A stretch of 64,000 nt of DNA from Flavobacteriales bacterium. GTDB lineage: Bacteria; Bacteroidota; Bacteroidia; Flavobacteriales; UBA1820. The stretch is taken from NCBI GenBank assembly GCA_003150615.1, contig QALN01000007.1, positions 1-64,000 of the forward strand, written 5' to 3'. Of this stretch, positions 1-9,437 are shown one piece after another (within the stretch, counting starts at the first letter, position 1; every line of letters starts with the position of its first letter). A program made the translations under genes and the position numbers. The notes below the pieces were generated by a model, which saw only the letters and a program-made list of their open reading frames with translations, was not told the origin of the DNA and ran no database searches.

Positions 1-36
1 CGCGCAAGGCTGCCCCCAAAGGGGCAGCCTTGCGCG
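1..36 (-). terminator. Perfect hairpin, probable terminator
   Basis: A perfect inverted repeat with 16 bp arms and a 4-base loop (CAAA) lies 31 bases past the stop of the minus-strand gene ending at 68. No T-run can be seen because the window begins here. It is placed to end the minus-strand transcript and may also serve a gene left of the window. Confidence 0.6.
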
Positions 37-67
37 CTTAGGGGAAGATTTTCATTCCTGTATTACG

Positions 68-322
68 CTACTTCTGCTTTTTCTTCACATTGGTATTGAC
101 GTAATTCACATGGTCGGTATCGCGGAAATAATAATGGTAATACCTGTCCTCCGGCGGAACAGGTATCAGCGGCATACCGTTCTTGCCCCTCCAGAAATTT
201 GTGGAAGGCAGGCTCGTGCGCTCCGAAGCGCTCATCGAAGCATATTCAGGGAAAGCTTCCTTATCGAAATTTTCGATGAACACGAAATCCATATGCCCCC
301 TGTCGTTCAGTTCGTCGCTCAT
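68..322 (-). CDS. Small hypothetical protein (84 aa)
   Basis: I do not recognise this protein. It is short, rich in aromatic and acidic residues (YYHYYF near residue 60), with a lysine-rich tail (VKKKQK) and no signal peptide, membrane segment or cysteine. Its start overlaps the stop of the upstream phosphodiesterase gene by 4 bases (ATGA type), which argues that it is real and translationally coupled. It could be a small partner of the phosphodiesterase or an unrelated passenger. It is the last gene before the terminator-like hairpin at the left edge. Confidence 0.6.
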   Translation of the reverse strand: MSDELNDRGHMDFVFIENFDKEAFPEYASMSASERTSLPSTNFWRGKNGMPLIPVPPEDRYYHYYFRDTDHVNYVNTNVKKKQK

Positions 323-861
323 AATTCCATGCTTTTAATTATCTCGCCGTCCAAAGCCACTATTTCCAACAGCCCGCCGGAATACCGTCCCCAAGAAGGC
401 TTGTAAGGATTTTTGGGAAGTGAAGCCGAACCAGGATTGAAGTAATAAACATCGCCGTCCTTTTCCGCCACCGGAGTATGTATATGCCCGAAAGCCAACA
501 CCGTACCGGCAGGCAACGGCGGATGGTCCTCAGGGGAGAACACATGACCATGCGTGAGGAAAAAAGACCTTTCTGGAAGCGTTATCCAGGCATAGTCGCC
601 CATCATGGGATATTCTATGAGCATCTGGTCCACCTCGCTGTCGCAATTGCCCCTGACCGCTACTATGCGCTCCCTGTTTTCATTCAGTATTTCCGCTACG
701 GCCTTCGGATCGTATTCCTTGGGAAAAGGATTGCGCGGACCGTGGTACATCACATCCCCCAATACCGCTATCCTGTCCGCACCCCATTGCAACGCGGCGT
801 TCAGTGCTGTCCTGGCCGCATAAGCCGAACCATGAATGTCAGATATAAACGCTATTTTCAT
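319..861 (-). CDS. yfcE: YfcE/MJ0936-type metallophosphodiesterase
   Basis: A 180-residue cytosolic calcineurin-like phosphoesterase of the YfcE family, whose members are Mn-dependent phosphodiesterases with unclear physiological substrates. All metal-binding motifs are present in order: SDIHG (residues 7-11), GDVMYHGP (about 36-43), RGNCD (about 70-74), THGH (about 104-107) and GHIHTP (about 125-130). The length is normal for the family. The next minus-strand gene overlaps its stop. About 127 bases separate it from folK upstream, enough for its own promoter, though I see no clear box. The symbol is by family only. Confidence 0.85.
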   Translation of the reverse strand: MKIAFISDIHGSAYAARTALNAALQWGADRIAVLGDVMYHGPRNPFPKEYDPKAVAEILNENRERIVAVRGNCDSEVDQMLIEYPMMGDYAWITLPERSFFLTHGHVFSPEDHPPLPAGTVLAFGHIHTPVAEKDGDVYYFNPGSASLPKNPYKPSWGRYSGGLLEIVALDGEIIKSMEL

Positions 862-988
862 CTCTGTTATTTTTTAATCATACTTTATAAACAGCCCCTT
901 CCTATACCGCTTTTTTTACCGCACCATAAAACGACCTATACCATTGAAAGGACAATATGCTTTCTTTACACCGGCCCCGGCCGCACCG

Positions 989-1477
989 TCAACCCAACCT
1001 CACCGCACGGCTTTCATCCGGACACTCAGCCAGCAGCTGCTCCATGCTTTTTCCCAGTACCGGATGAATGAAATCAGGAGCTATCTCGGCCATAGGCTCC
1101 AGCACGAAACGCCTCAAGTGCGCTCTAGGATGCGGTACTGTCACATCCGCGGTATCTATTACCTCGGATGCGGCAAAAATAATATCTATATCCAGAGGTC
1201 TGGAGCTATATCCCGCATTTCCATTCGGCCGTACACGCCCCCACTGCCGTTCTATTTCAAGCAATACGGACATGACCTCGTGTGGCAGCATCGCACTATC
1301 CACAATAATGGCCGAGTTGAGAAAATCGTTTTCCGCCTCGAACCCCCAAGGGGCAGTACGGTAAACGGACGATTCTTTTACTACGGCCCCGACGCGCGAG
1401 CCTATCCCGCGTGCTGCCGACGCCAGTATAGCCCCGGAATCGCCCATGTTGCTTCCCAGCGACAGATAATACTTCAT
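989..1477 (-). CDS. folK: HPPK, 6-hydroxymethyl-7,8-dihydropterin pyrophosphokinase
   Basis: FolK transfers pyrophosphate from ATP to 6-hydroxymethyl-7,8-dihydropterin, the step before dihydropteroate synthase in folate synthesis. The 162-residue protein has the family's opening LSLGSNMGD (residues 5-13), the RPLDIDIIF signature (about 93-101) that binds Mg-ATP, and PHPRAHLRRFVLEP (about 116-129). The size is typical for a monofunctional HPPK; FolB or FolP are not fused. Its start lies 3 bases past the lpdA stop, so the two are almost certainly co-transcribed from the lpdA promoter. Confidence 0.95.
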   Translation of the reverse strand: MKYYLSLGSNMGDSGAILASAARGIGSRVGAVVKESSVYRTAPWGFEAENDFLNSAIIVDSAMLPHEVMSVLLEIERQWGRVRPNGNAGYSSRPLDIDIIFAASEVIDTADVTVPHPRAHLRRFVLEPMAEIAPDFIHPVLGKSMEQLLAECPDESRAVRLG

Positions 1478-1480
1478 ACG

Positions 1481-2884
1481 TCAGATGTGTATCGCCTCGC
1501 CGTAAGCGGCTGCCGTAGCCTCCATGAACGCCTCGCTCATAGTCGGGTGAGGATGTACGGACTTGAGTATCTCGTGTGCTGTAAGCTCGCCTTTGCGCGC
1601 CAGTACAGCCTCGGATATCATCTCGGTTACGTTGTCGCCTATCATATGCGTACCCAGCAGTTCACCGTACCTTCCGTCGAACACCACCTTTACAAACCCT
1701 TCGGGCGTACCCGAAGCCTTTGCCTTGCCCGAAGCTGTAAACGGGAACTTGCCCACTTTAACATCATATCCCGCTTCGCGGGCTTTCTTTTCGGTCATTC
1801 CCACCGATGCTATCTGGGGAGAAGTGTACGTAGCTCCCGGAATATTGCCGTAATCCATTGGCTGTACGTCCAGGCCCGCCATTTTCTCGACGGCGGTTAT
1901 TCCTTCGGCAGAAGCCACATGCGCCAGTGAAGGCCCCTGGACGACATCGCCTATGGCATAATATCCTTCCACGTTCGTCCTGTAATACGGGTCTGTGAGT
2001 ATCTTTCCCTTTTCGGTCTTTATGCCCGTTTCTTCCAATCCTATCCCTTCGATGTTCGCCTGTACGCCTACGGCCGAAAGCACCACATCGGCCACGATCT
2101 CTTCCGTACCTTTCGGTGTCTTGACGGTTACTTTTACCTTGCCGTCGGGAAGCTTTTCCGCCGCCGTCACTTCCGATCCGGTGAGTACTTTTATGCCTTT
2201 TTTACGGAAAATGCGCTCAAGTTCACGCGAAACGTCGTCGTCTTCCACCGGAACTATCGACGGGAGAAATTCTACCAGAGTTACTTTCGTTCCCATCGCG
2301 TTGTAAAAATACGCCAGTTCCGTACCTATCGCGCCGGATCCCACCACGACCATCGCCTCCGGTTGTTTTTCAAGCGTAAGCGCTTCGCGGTAGCCTATTA
2401 TGCCGCTTCCGTCCTGTGGCAGAGCCGGCAGGCTGCGCGAACGCGCCCCGGTGGCTATTATTATGTTATTTGCCTGATATTGCGTTTTTTCCCCGTCTGG
2501 CGACACCACTTCGACTTTATGTCCGGGCAATACTTTTCCCGTACCTGTTATCACATCTATCTTATTCTTTTTCATCAGGTATTCTATACCTTTGCTCATC
2601 TGCGAAGCAACAGACCGGCTGCGTGCTATCACTTTTGAAAAGTCCTTGTCCGCACCTTCGGGAACCGTTATACCGTAATCCGCAGCATGCGACAAGTACT
2701 CGAATACCTGAGCGCTTTTTAAAAGCGCCTTTGTCGGTATGCACCCCCAGTTGAGGCACACCCCGCCAAGATTCTCTTTTTCGACCACTGCCGTACGCAT
2801 TCCGAGTTGCGATGCGCGTATGGCGGCCACATAGCCGCCTGGGCCTGAACCTAAAACGATAAGGTCGTATTTGTTGTTTTCCAT
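1481..2884 (-). CDS. lpdA: Dihydrolipoyl dehydrogenase (E3)
   Basis: A flavoprotein disulfide reductase that reoxidises dihydrolipoamide in 2-oxoacid dehydrogenase or glycine-cleavage complexes. FAD-binding GSGPGGYVAA is at about residues 11-20, the redox-active CLNWGC pair at about 43-48, an NAD-binding GSGAIGTELA at about 180-189, and the C-terminal HPHPTMSE bearing the active-site His-Glu pair. A longer frame starts at 2917, but a -7 promoter box (TAAATTTG, minus strand 2922-2915) lies across that start, so I place initiation at 2884 (MENNKYDL). folK follows after 3 bases. No E1 or E2 genes are in the window. Confidence 0.95.
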   Translation of the reverse strand: MENNKYDLIVLGSGPGGYVAAIRASQLGMRTAVVEKENLGGVCLNWGCIPTKALLKSAQVFEYLSHAADYGITVPEGADKDFSKVIARSRSVASQMSKGIEYLMKKNKIDVITGTGKVLPGHKVEVVSPDGEKTQYQANNIIIATGARSRSLPALPQDGSGIIGYREALTLEKQPEAMVVVGSGAIGTELAYFYNAMGTKVTLVEFLPSIVPVEDDDVSRELERIFRKKGIKVLTGSEVTAAEKLPDGKVKVTVKTPKGTEEIVADVVLSAVGVQANIEGIGLEETGIKTEKGKILTDPYYRTNVEGYYAIGDVVQGPSLAHVASAEGITAVEKMAGLDVQPMDYGNIPGATYTSPQIASVGMTEKKAREAGYDVKVGKFPFTASGKAKASGTPEGFVKVVFDGRYGELLGTHMIGDNVTEMISEAVLARKGELTAHEILKSVHPHPTMSEAFMEATAAAYGEAIHI

Positions 2885-2914
2885 TTGGGTAGTGTTGTTT
2901 AATGTTGAACTAAG

Positions 2915-2922
2915 CAAATTTA
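2915..2922 (-). promoter_or_regulatory. -7 box of lpdA-folK promoter
   Basis: Minus-strand TAAATTTG matches the Bacteroidota -7 form TAnnTTTG, 30 bases before the chosen lpdA start. No good -33 TTTG is seen at the expected distance. Because the box overlaps the longest possible start codon, it helps fix the start. Confidence 0.5.
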
Positions 2923-3038
2923 ATGTTTTTTCCCGGTTTAAATGCGACTGCCGGATTTCTTTTTACCGCCATTATACACCCTGCAACGAAACAAAAAACC
3001 AAGGAAACACGATGAATACATAAATTTTAGGCTGGGCG

Positions 3039-3068
3039 TTTGATTTTTCGCAAAAAACCGTATCTTTG
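3039..3068 (+). promoter_or_regulatory. Promoter of tRNA-His
   Basis: TTTG at 3039-3042, an 18-base spacer, and TATCTTTG at 3061-3068 match the Bacteroidota vegetative sigma-factor promoter. The tRNA begins about 43 bases downstream, leaving a short 5' leader for RNase P removal. Confidence 0.75.
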
Positions 3069-3110
3069 CACGGCGTTGGATACGCTAAGGCGTACTGAAA
3101 GCGCAGAAAT

Positions 3111-3185
<75 letters not shown>

Positions 3186-3195
3186 CTGAAAATAC

Positions 3196-3228
3196 GCCCC
3201 CTTTGAAAAGGGGGCTTTTTTATTTTTT
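3196..3228 (+). terminator. Terminator after tRNA-His
   Basis: An 8 bp stem (GCCCCCTT/AAGGGGGC, 3196-3215) with a 4-base loop is followed by a T-rich tract to about 3228. It lies 10 bases after the tRNA and separates it from rel. Confidence 0.9.
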
Positions 3229-3459
3229 CCAGATAATATTTCCGGCCTTACAACACAACAGCAAGGCCGCTACTGTTTCGGCATACTACACACAACTCTG
3301 GCGCTTAGGCAATCCTGCGGCATATGAATTGGTGGCTCTCAATTAATTTTTAGTTAAAAAAACGACAGCCGGCCTGCGCAGCTCCAGTTTGTCATAATTT
3401 TCATAAATTTATTGCTTGCAACAAACGCCTCGAAAACAGATAAAGGAGAAAGTGATAAA

Positions 3460-5673
3460 ATGACACCAAGCAAAGCCCCCATACCGGAAATATCACAAGA
3501 GGAAGCGTTCGACATACTGAAAGCCTACCGCCGCCTTTTGCGCTCTGTCAACCATCCTTTGAGCAAGGAGGACACCGCACTTATACACAAAGCCTTTTCC
3601 CAGGCCGTACAAGCTCACATGCACCAGCGCCGGCGTTCGGGCGAGCCTTACGTGTTCCACCCGATAGCCGTAGCTACGATAGTAGCCTCGCAGATGAGCC
3701 TCGACGCCACGGCCATAGCTTCCGCCCTGTTGCACGATGTGGTGGAGGATACCGACGTAACCCTCGAAGACATAGAACGCGAATACGGCCCAACGATAGC
3801 CCGTATCATCGACGGACTGACGAAAATATCCGGCATATCGGACTCGAACATAAGCGTACAGGCGGAAAATTTCCGCAAGATGCTCATCACCATATCGAAC
3901 GATATACGGGTGATACTTATAAAAATCGCCGACCGCCTTCACAACATGAAGACGATGGACGCGATGATACGCCAGAAGCAACAAAAAATCGCTTCCGAAA
4001 CGCTGTACATATACGCTCCGCTGGCACACAGACTGGGGTTGTACAATATAAAAACGGAACTGGAAGACCTCTCGCTCAAATACACCGAACCTGAGGCCTA
4101 CGAGAACATAGTGCGCCTGCTCAAGGAATCGGACGAAGCCCAGAAAGCCTACATAAAAGAATTCATAAGTTCGGTAAAAGACGTTCTTGACCGCGAAAAC
4201 TTCGACTATACCATTACCGGACGCAACAAGTCGATATATTCCATACACAAGAAAATGGTGAGCAAGGGCGTCAGCTTCGACGAAGTTTTCGACCGCTTCG
4301 CCATACGTATCGTGTACAAATGCGCCGAAAACGAGGAAAAATTCTGCGCGTGGAAAATATATTCAATCGTCACGGACAAATTCCACCCCAATCCGGGCCG
4401 ACTGCGCGACTGGATATCCACACCCAAATCTACCGGGTACGAAGCCCTGCACACCACGGTTATGGGGCCCGAAAACCGGTGGGTAGAGGTGCAGATACGC
4501 TCCGAACGCATGAACGAACTGGCGGAAAAAGGCTACGCCGCACACTACAAGTACAAACATGCAGGAGAAGCCTCCGACAGCTACATGGACGAATGGATAG
4601 CCAAAGTACGCGACACCCTGGAACAGGCCGAGGTAAACGCCGCCGACCTGGTCAACGAATTCAAACTCAATCTTCTGGTGGGCGAAATATTCGTTTTCAC
4701 CCCGAAAGGCGACCTGCGCAGCCTACCCAAAGGCGCTACTGCACTCGATTTCGCATTTGCCATACACAGCGCCATAGGCAGCAAATGCCTGGGGGCTAAG
4801 GTCAACGGCACTCTGGTTCCCCTTAACTACATACTCCAAAGCGGCGACCAGGTGGAGATAATCACCGGCAAAAACCAGAAACCGAAAGCCCAGTGGCTCG
4901 AATTCGTCAAAACCACGCGCGCCCGCAACAAGATAAAAGCCGCACTTAACGAAGATATCCGCGAAACGGCCAACTACGGCAAGGAAATCCTGGCCCGCAA
5001 ACTGCGCCACCTGAAGGTCGAACTGAATGAAAAAACAGTCAACGAACTAGTCGCCTTTCTCAAAGCCGAAACATCGCAGGAGATGTTCTACCGCTTCGGG
5101 AAAGGATTGGTGGACAACAACACTCTCAAACAGTTCGTATCCGGACGAGGTTTCTTCTCCAACCTGTTCCGGCGCGCTCCTATCATGGGAGCGCCGAAAG
5201 TAACACCCGACGAAGAAGCCCCGCATTACGACCGCCTGGTGTTCGGCGAAAACGAAGACAAATTCAACTACACCCTAGCCCCGTGTTGCGCACCTCAGCC
5301 CGGCGACGATGTATTTGGCTTCGTCAGCGTAGGAAAAGGCATAACAGTTCACCGCAAGGACTGCCTTAACGCCACCGACATGCTGTCCAACTACGGCTAC
5401 CGCGTGCTGTCGGCCAAATGGATAGACTCGTCCAAAGAAGAATCGAAAGTCACGCTCGATATCACCGGAGTGGACAACATGGGCATAGTCAACCGCCTGA
5501 CGCAGATAATCTCCGAGAACATGGAGATAAACATGGAATCCATCAGCGTAAAGGGCAAGGCCGGAATGTTCAGCGGCGAAGTCGTACTGGTAATAAAGAA
5601 CAAAGGCCAGCTGAAAAAACTCGTGGACAAGATAAAGGAAATGGATTCCGTGATAAACGTCACGATAAAATAA
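3460..5673 (+). CDS. rel: Bifunctional (p)ppGpp synthetase/hydrolase
   Basis: A long RelA/SpoT homologue (737 aa) controlling the stringent response. The N-terminal HD hydrolase domain is intact: HPIAVATIV near residue 66 and HDVVEDT near 92. The synthetase domain has RNKSIYSIHKKM near 254, FAIRIVY near 280, GYEALHTTVMGP near 325 and EVQIRSERM. The segment GRLRDW carries a basic RXRD version of the RXKD motif that marks bifunctional enzymes, rather than the EXDD of synthetase-only RelA. A TGS domain (about 408-467) and a C-terminal ACT domain (about 661-737) follow. I chose 3460 over the frame opening at 3412 because AAAGGAG lies just before it. It is the first of a plus-strand run. Confidence 0.95.
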   Translation: MTPSKAPIPEISQEEAFDILKAYRRLLRSVNHPLSKEDTALIHKAFSQAVQAHMHQRRRSGEPYVFHPIAVATIVASQMSLDATAIASALLHDVVEDTDVTLEDIEREYGPTIARIIDGLTKISGISDSNISVQAENFRKMLITISNDIRVILIKIADRLHNMKTMDAMIRQKQQKIASETLYIYAPLAHRLGLYNIKTELEDLSLKYTEPEAYENIVRLLKESDEAQKAYIKEFISSVKDVLDRENFDYTITGRNKSIYSIHKKMVSKGVSFDEVFDRFAIRIVYKCAENEEKFCAWKIYSIVTDKFHPNPGRLRDWISTPKSTGYEALHTTVMGPENRWVEVQIRSERMNELAEKGYAAHYKYKHAGEASDSYMDEWIAKVRDTLEQAEVNAADLVNEFKLNLLVGEIFVFTPKGDLRSLPKGATALDFAFAIHSAIGSKCLGAKVNGTLVPLNYILQSGDQVEIITGKNQKPKAQWLEFVKTTRARNKIKAALNEDIRETANYGKEILARKLRHLKVELNEKTVNELVAFLKAETSQEMFYRFGKGLVDNNTLKQFVSGRGFFSNLFRRAPIMGAPKVTPDEEAPHYDRLVFGENEDKFNYTLAPCCAPQPGDDVFGFVSVGKGITVHRKDCLNATDMLSNYGYRVLSAKWIDSSKEESKVTLDITGVDNMGIVNRLTQIISENMEINMESISVKGKAGMFSGEVVLVIKNKGQLKKLVDKIKEMDSVINVTIK

Positions 5674-5774
5674 ATCTGCCGCGCTCTGCATGAATGTTTC
5701 CCCGCCTATGGACGGCAAAACAGTCCATTAACGGCAGAAAACACCAGCGGCACATGTAAACATACTACGACGCC

Positions 5775-6539
5775 ATGAAAAAAAAACTACTTGCCATTGT
5801 ACTTTGTGCCGGGGCATTTCACGCCGCAGCGCAAACGGACACGTACAAATCCGTACACTTCGGGCTGCGCACGGATTACGTTGTCCTCAATGACAAGACA
5901 ATAGGCGACGTACCCATGAAAGGCGCCTCTGCCGGGCTGGACATAGGTTTCGACAACCGCAGCGAGAAGCACATCTGGGGCATCGGACTGAAAGCCGGAA
6001 TAGGTTTCCTGAATACGTTCGGCTTCCCGTCCATCGAAAACCGCATAGCAGACCGGTATTACGGCATTCTTTCCGGCACGTACATGCATTCCGTCAGCCG
6101 CCAGGAAAACCGTTTCCGCATGTTCGCCGGGGGGAAACTCGATATCCAGGCGCACATAAACACCGTTATACCGTTTTCAAACAGCCAGGCCAACTATTTC
6201 GGACACATAGGACTTGCTCCGCAGTTCTACTGCGAATACCCGTTCGAAGTCCTGAAAAAACAGGTTAGCGTGTTCGGCAAAATAAATTACGACATCATGG
6301 CCTTTGTCATGCGTCCTACGTATTCGATGCCGTTCCGCAACGACCGGTTGGATAACATCCGTCTGGCCTCGTTCGGTTCGTACGGACATGCCGAAACAGA
6401 GGTCGGGCTTTTCCGCCGCATGAAAAACCGAAACGCCATGTCGCTCTCGTACGGCTGGCAATACGGGTATTACGATTACCAGAACACGGTAAAACAGGCC
6501 GTACACAATATCTCGTTCATCTTTTACTTCGACCTATGA
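5775..6539 (+). CDS. Predicted outer-membrane beta-barrel protein
   Basis: A 254-residue protein of unknown function. It starts with a clear signal peptide (MKKKLLAIVL, cleavage probably after HAAAQ near residue 20). The rest alternates polar and hydrophobic residues, with many aromatic-bounded strands, and the chain ends in SFIFYFDL; both suggest an outer-membrane barrel of roughly 8-10 strands. I do not recognise a named family. It overlaps the following S41 protease gene by 4 bases (ATGA), so the two are probably made together. Confidence 0.65.
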   Translation: MKKKLLAIVLCAGAFHAAAQTDTYKSVHFGLRTDYVVLNDKTIGDVPMKGASAGLDIGFDNRSEKHIWGIGLKAGIGFLNTFGFPSIENRIADRYYGILSGTYMHSVSRQENRFRMFAGGKLDIQAHINTVIPFSNSQANYFGHIGLAPQFYCEYPFEVLKKQVSVFGKINYDIMAFVMRPTYSMPFRNDRLDNIRLASFGSYGHAETEVGLFRRMKNRNAMSLSYGWQYGYYDYQNTVKQAVHNISFIFYFDL

Positions 6540-7573
6540 CCGCTATGAGAAAAACGCTCCGCAAAACATGGATTACGACCCTGCTGTTTGCAATCCTGAC
6601 ATTCGTATCGGGATGCGAAAAGGCACTGATGGACACCGACCCCAAGAAATTCACCAACCGCGAGATTTTCGAATCGCTATGGAACACGGTGAACGAAAAA
6701 TACTCTTACCTCACTTACAAGGATATCGACTGGGACGCAATACGCGCCGAATACGAATCTAAAATCGACGAAAGCACATCCTCGTACGAACTGTACAAAG
6801 TACTGGCCGACATGCTTTACGAACTGCGCGACGGACATGTAAACCTGTACGCAGGTTTCAATTACGCCCGTAACTGGGAATGGTATCTCGACTCGCCGCA
6901 GAACTTCAACTATACCATAATCGAACGCAACTATCTTGGACGCGACTACTGGGCGTCGGGAGGCCTGCGCAACGCATTTCTGGACGGCAAGAAATACGGA
7001 TACATATACTATCCGTCGTTCAATTCATCGGTATCGTACATGGGCCTGGTGCTGGATAGGTTCAAAGACACGGACGGCATAATAATAGACGTACGCGGCA
7101 ACGGCGGAGGCGCCCTGGACAACGCCCACATACTTGCCGATTACCTGGCGGACACGAAAAGGCTCACTTACGTAATGAGGTACAAGGACGGTCCCGGACA
7201 TGACGACCTGTCGAAAGCATTCGAACATTACTCCAAACCGATAGGCAAAGGATTTAAAAAACCGGTGGTGATACTGACCAACCGTTCGTGTTACAGCGCA
7301 ACGTCGTTTTTCGTAGTAATGGCCAAGGAATTTCCCAACGTGACCGTTCTGGGCGACCTCACTGGCGGCGGCGCCGGTCTTCCGATAGATTACCTGTTGC
7401 CGTGCGGATGGCAGCTTCGCCTTAGCACCACCCGTTCCACCGACGCACACGGAGCGGATTTCGAACTGGGCGTCGAACCGGACGAGCGCCACGACATGGA
7501 TATCGGGGCCATGGGAGCCGGAGTGGATTCCATGATAGAGCGCGCCAAACAGATAATAGACGGCAAATCCTGA
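6536..7573 (+). CDS. S41-family (tail-specific protease-like) lipoprotein
   Basis: The N-terminus has a basic, hydrophobic signal ending in a lipobox (FVSGC, lipidated Cys near residue 27), so the mature protein is a lipoprotein. The body shows peptidase S41 features: RDGHVNLY near residue 100, VRGNGGG near 185, and NRSCYSATSFF near 245, which supplies the nucleophilic serine, followed by GDLTGGGAGLP. There is no obvious PDZ domain, so it is a short S41 protein rather than a classic CtpA. It begins inside the stop of the preceding gene; an alternative start at 6545 (MRKTLRK) is equally plausible. Substrate unknown. uvrC follows after 17 bases. Confidence 0.85.
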   Translation: MTAMRKTLRKTWITTLLFAILTFVSGCEKALMDTDPKKFTNREIFESLWNTVNEKYSYLTYKDIDWDAIRAEYESKIDESTSSYELYKVLADMLYELRDGHVNLYAGFNYARNWEWYLDSPQNFNYTIIERNYLGRDYWASGGLRNAFLDGKKYGYIYYPSFNSSVSYMGLVLDRFKDTDGIIIDVRGNGGGALDNAHILADYLADTKRLTYVMRYKDGPGHDDLSKAFEHYSKPIGKGFKKPVVILTNRSCYSATSFFVVMAKEFPNVTVLGDLTGGGAGLPIDYLLPCGWQLRLSTTRSTDAHGADFELGVEPDERHDMDIGAMGAGVDSMIERAKQIIDGKS

Positions 7574-7590
7574 AAATCAGCAGAAAATAC

Positions 7591-9387
7591 ATGTCTCCGC
7601 ATATAGAACTCATACTCAAGACCCTTCCCGAAGACCCCGGAGTGTACCGCTATTTCGACTCCGAAGGGAAAATACTGTACGTAGGCAAAGCCAAGAACCT
7701 GAAAAAAAGGGTGCTGTCGTACTTCGTGTCCAACGTCCAGAGTCCCAAAACCCGAGTAATGGTATCCAAAATAGCGGACATCAAATTCATAGTGGTACAA
7801 AGCGAAGCGGATGCGCTGTTATTGGAGAACAACCTGATAAAAACGCTCCGTCCCCGGTACAACATAATGCTCAAGGATGACAAGACATACCCTTGGATAT
7901 GTATTAAAAACGAGCGTTTCCCCCGTATCTTCCTCACGCGCAAGAAAACATCCGACGGATCGGAATATTTCGGGCCGTACCCTTCGGTATCAACAGCCCA
8001 CGTACTTCTGGACATACTGCGCGAACTGTTCCCCATACGCACCTGCAAAGCCGACCTCTCCGAGAAAAACATTTCCGAAGGCCGTATAAAGCCATGCCTC
8101 GAATACCACATCAAACGCTGCGCCGCACCGTGCGCCGGTTATCAAAGCGAAGAGGAATACATGAAAAACCTCGCAATGGCGCGCGAGATAATAAAAGGTC
8201 AGTTCGCAGGGACACTAGCCTCGCTCCGACGGGAAATGACCGCTTACGCACGTAGTATGGCGTTTGAAAAGGCCCAAAAAGTCAAGGAAAAAATCGAACA
8301 CCTAGAAAAATACCAGGCTCATTCCACCGTAGCCAGCACCTCGGTCGGCAACGTGGACGTGTTCAGCATAGTATCCGATGCCGAAGCCGGATACGCAAAC
8401 TACCTAGGCGTGGTACGCGGGGCTGTCGTCCAATCGTACACCATGGAAATGAAAAAACGCATGGACGAGACGGATGCCGAACTCCTCGCGCTGGCCATTG
8501 TCGAGATACGGGGAGTGTTTTCCTCGGCGGCAAAAGAAATACTGCTGCCGTTCCCGTTGGACATAGACCTGGGCACAGGTATAAAACTGACTGTCCCTAA
8601 AAAATCGGAAAAACGCCACCTTGTGGAACTGTCCGAGAAAAACGCACGCCTGGCCCGTCTGGACCGTATGAACAAGGAGCGCATAACGGACCCCGAAGCT
8701 CATACCAACCGCCTGATGCAGATGATGAAAACGGACCTGCACCTACCGGTTGAGCCGCGCCACATAGAATGTTTCGACAACTCGAACATACAGGGCACCA
8801 ATCCCGTATCGTCATGCGTGGTATTCAAGAACGGAAAACCGTCGAAAAAGGATTACCGGCATTTCATCGTCAAAACGGTGGAAGGCCCTGACGATTTCGC
8901 TACCATGCAGGAAGTCGTGTACCGCCGTTACAAACGGCTTAAAGACGAAAACGCGCCACTGCCCGACCTTATAATCGTCGACGGAGGCAAAGGCCAGCTG
9001 AGTGCCGCATACCGGATACTGTCCGAACTCGGACTGGCCGGAAAAATCAACATAATCGGTATTGCCAAACGCCTCGAAGAACTTTTCTATCCCGACGACC
9101 CGGTGCCCCTGTACCTGGACAAACGCTCGCCAACGCTCCGCGTAATACAACAACTGCGCGACGAAGCACATCGTTTCGGCATAACCCACCACCGGGACCG
9201 CCGCTCGAAAAGCGCCCTTGTGTCGGCTCTTGACGGCATAAAAGGCATAGGTGAAAAATCAAGGGACGCACTTCTGCAACACTTCGGCTCGCTTGAAAAA
9301 ATAAAGCGTGCCGGGGAGGACGAACTGGCCGCGGTAGTAGGACGCTCCAAAGCCGAAGTCCTTATCTGTGCCCTTAAGGAAATGTAG
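7591..9387 (+). CDS. uvrC: Excinuclease ABC subunit C
   Basis: UvrC makes both incisions around a lesion in nucleotide excision repair. The GIY-YIG nuclease domain opens the protein (PGVYRYFD near residue 15, ILYVGKAK near 30) and makes the 3' cut. A UVR motif that contacts UvrB lies around 205-240. The RNase H-like endonuclease carries the 5'-incision residues in ECFDNSN (near 391), IIVDGGKGQL (near 459) and DEAHRF (near 524). Helix-hairpin-helix motifs (IKGIGEKSRDALL) end the protein. The 598-residue length is normal. It closes the plus-strand run and faces a convergent cysteine desulfurase gene. Confidence 0.97.
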   Translation: MSPHIELILKTLPEDPGVYRYFDSEGKILYVGKAKNLKKRVLSYFVSNVQSPKTRVMVSKIADIKFIVVQSEADALLLENNLIKTLRPRYNIMLKDDKTYPWICIKNERFPRIFLTRKKTSDGSEYFGPYPSVSTAHVLLDILRELFPIRTCKADLSEKNISEGRIKPCLEYHIKRCAAPCAGYQSEEEYMKNLAMAREIIKGQFAGTLASLRREMTAYARSMAFEKAQKVKEKIEHLEKYQAHSTVASTSVGNVDVFSIVSDAEAGYANYLGVVRGAVVQSYTMEMKKRMDETDAELLALAIVEIRGVFSSAAKEILLPFPLDIDLGTGIKLTVPKKSEKRHLVELSEKNARLARLDRMNKERITDPEAHTNRLMQMMKTDLHLPVEPRHIECFDNSNIQGTNPVSSCVVFKNGKPSKKDYRHFIVKTVEGPDDFATMQEVVYRRYKRLKDENAPLPDLIIVDGGKGQLSAAYRILSELGLAGKINIIGIAKRLEELFYPDDPVPLYLDKRSPTLRVIQQLRDEAHRFGITHHRDRRSKSALVSALDGIKGIGEKSRDALLQHFGSLEKIKRAGEDELAAVVGRSKAEVLICALKEM

Positions 9388-9437
9388 CGAACTTATAATA
9401 TATCCTCCAAAGACGGGGATTCTTTCCGGCTCCGCAC

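Noticed and set aside
944..1930. 328-residue open frame on the plus strand
   Set aside because: It runs antisense through folK and lpdA, both clearly real, and reads as low-information His/Arg/Tyr-rich sequence.
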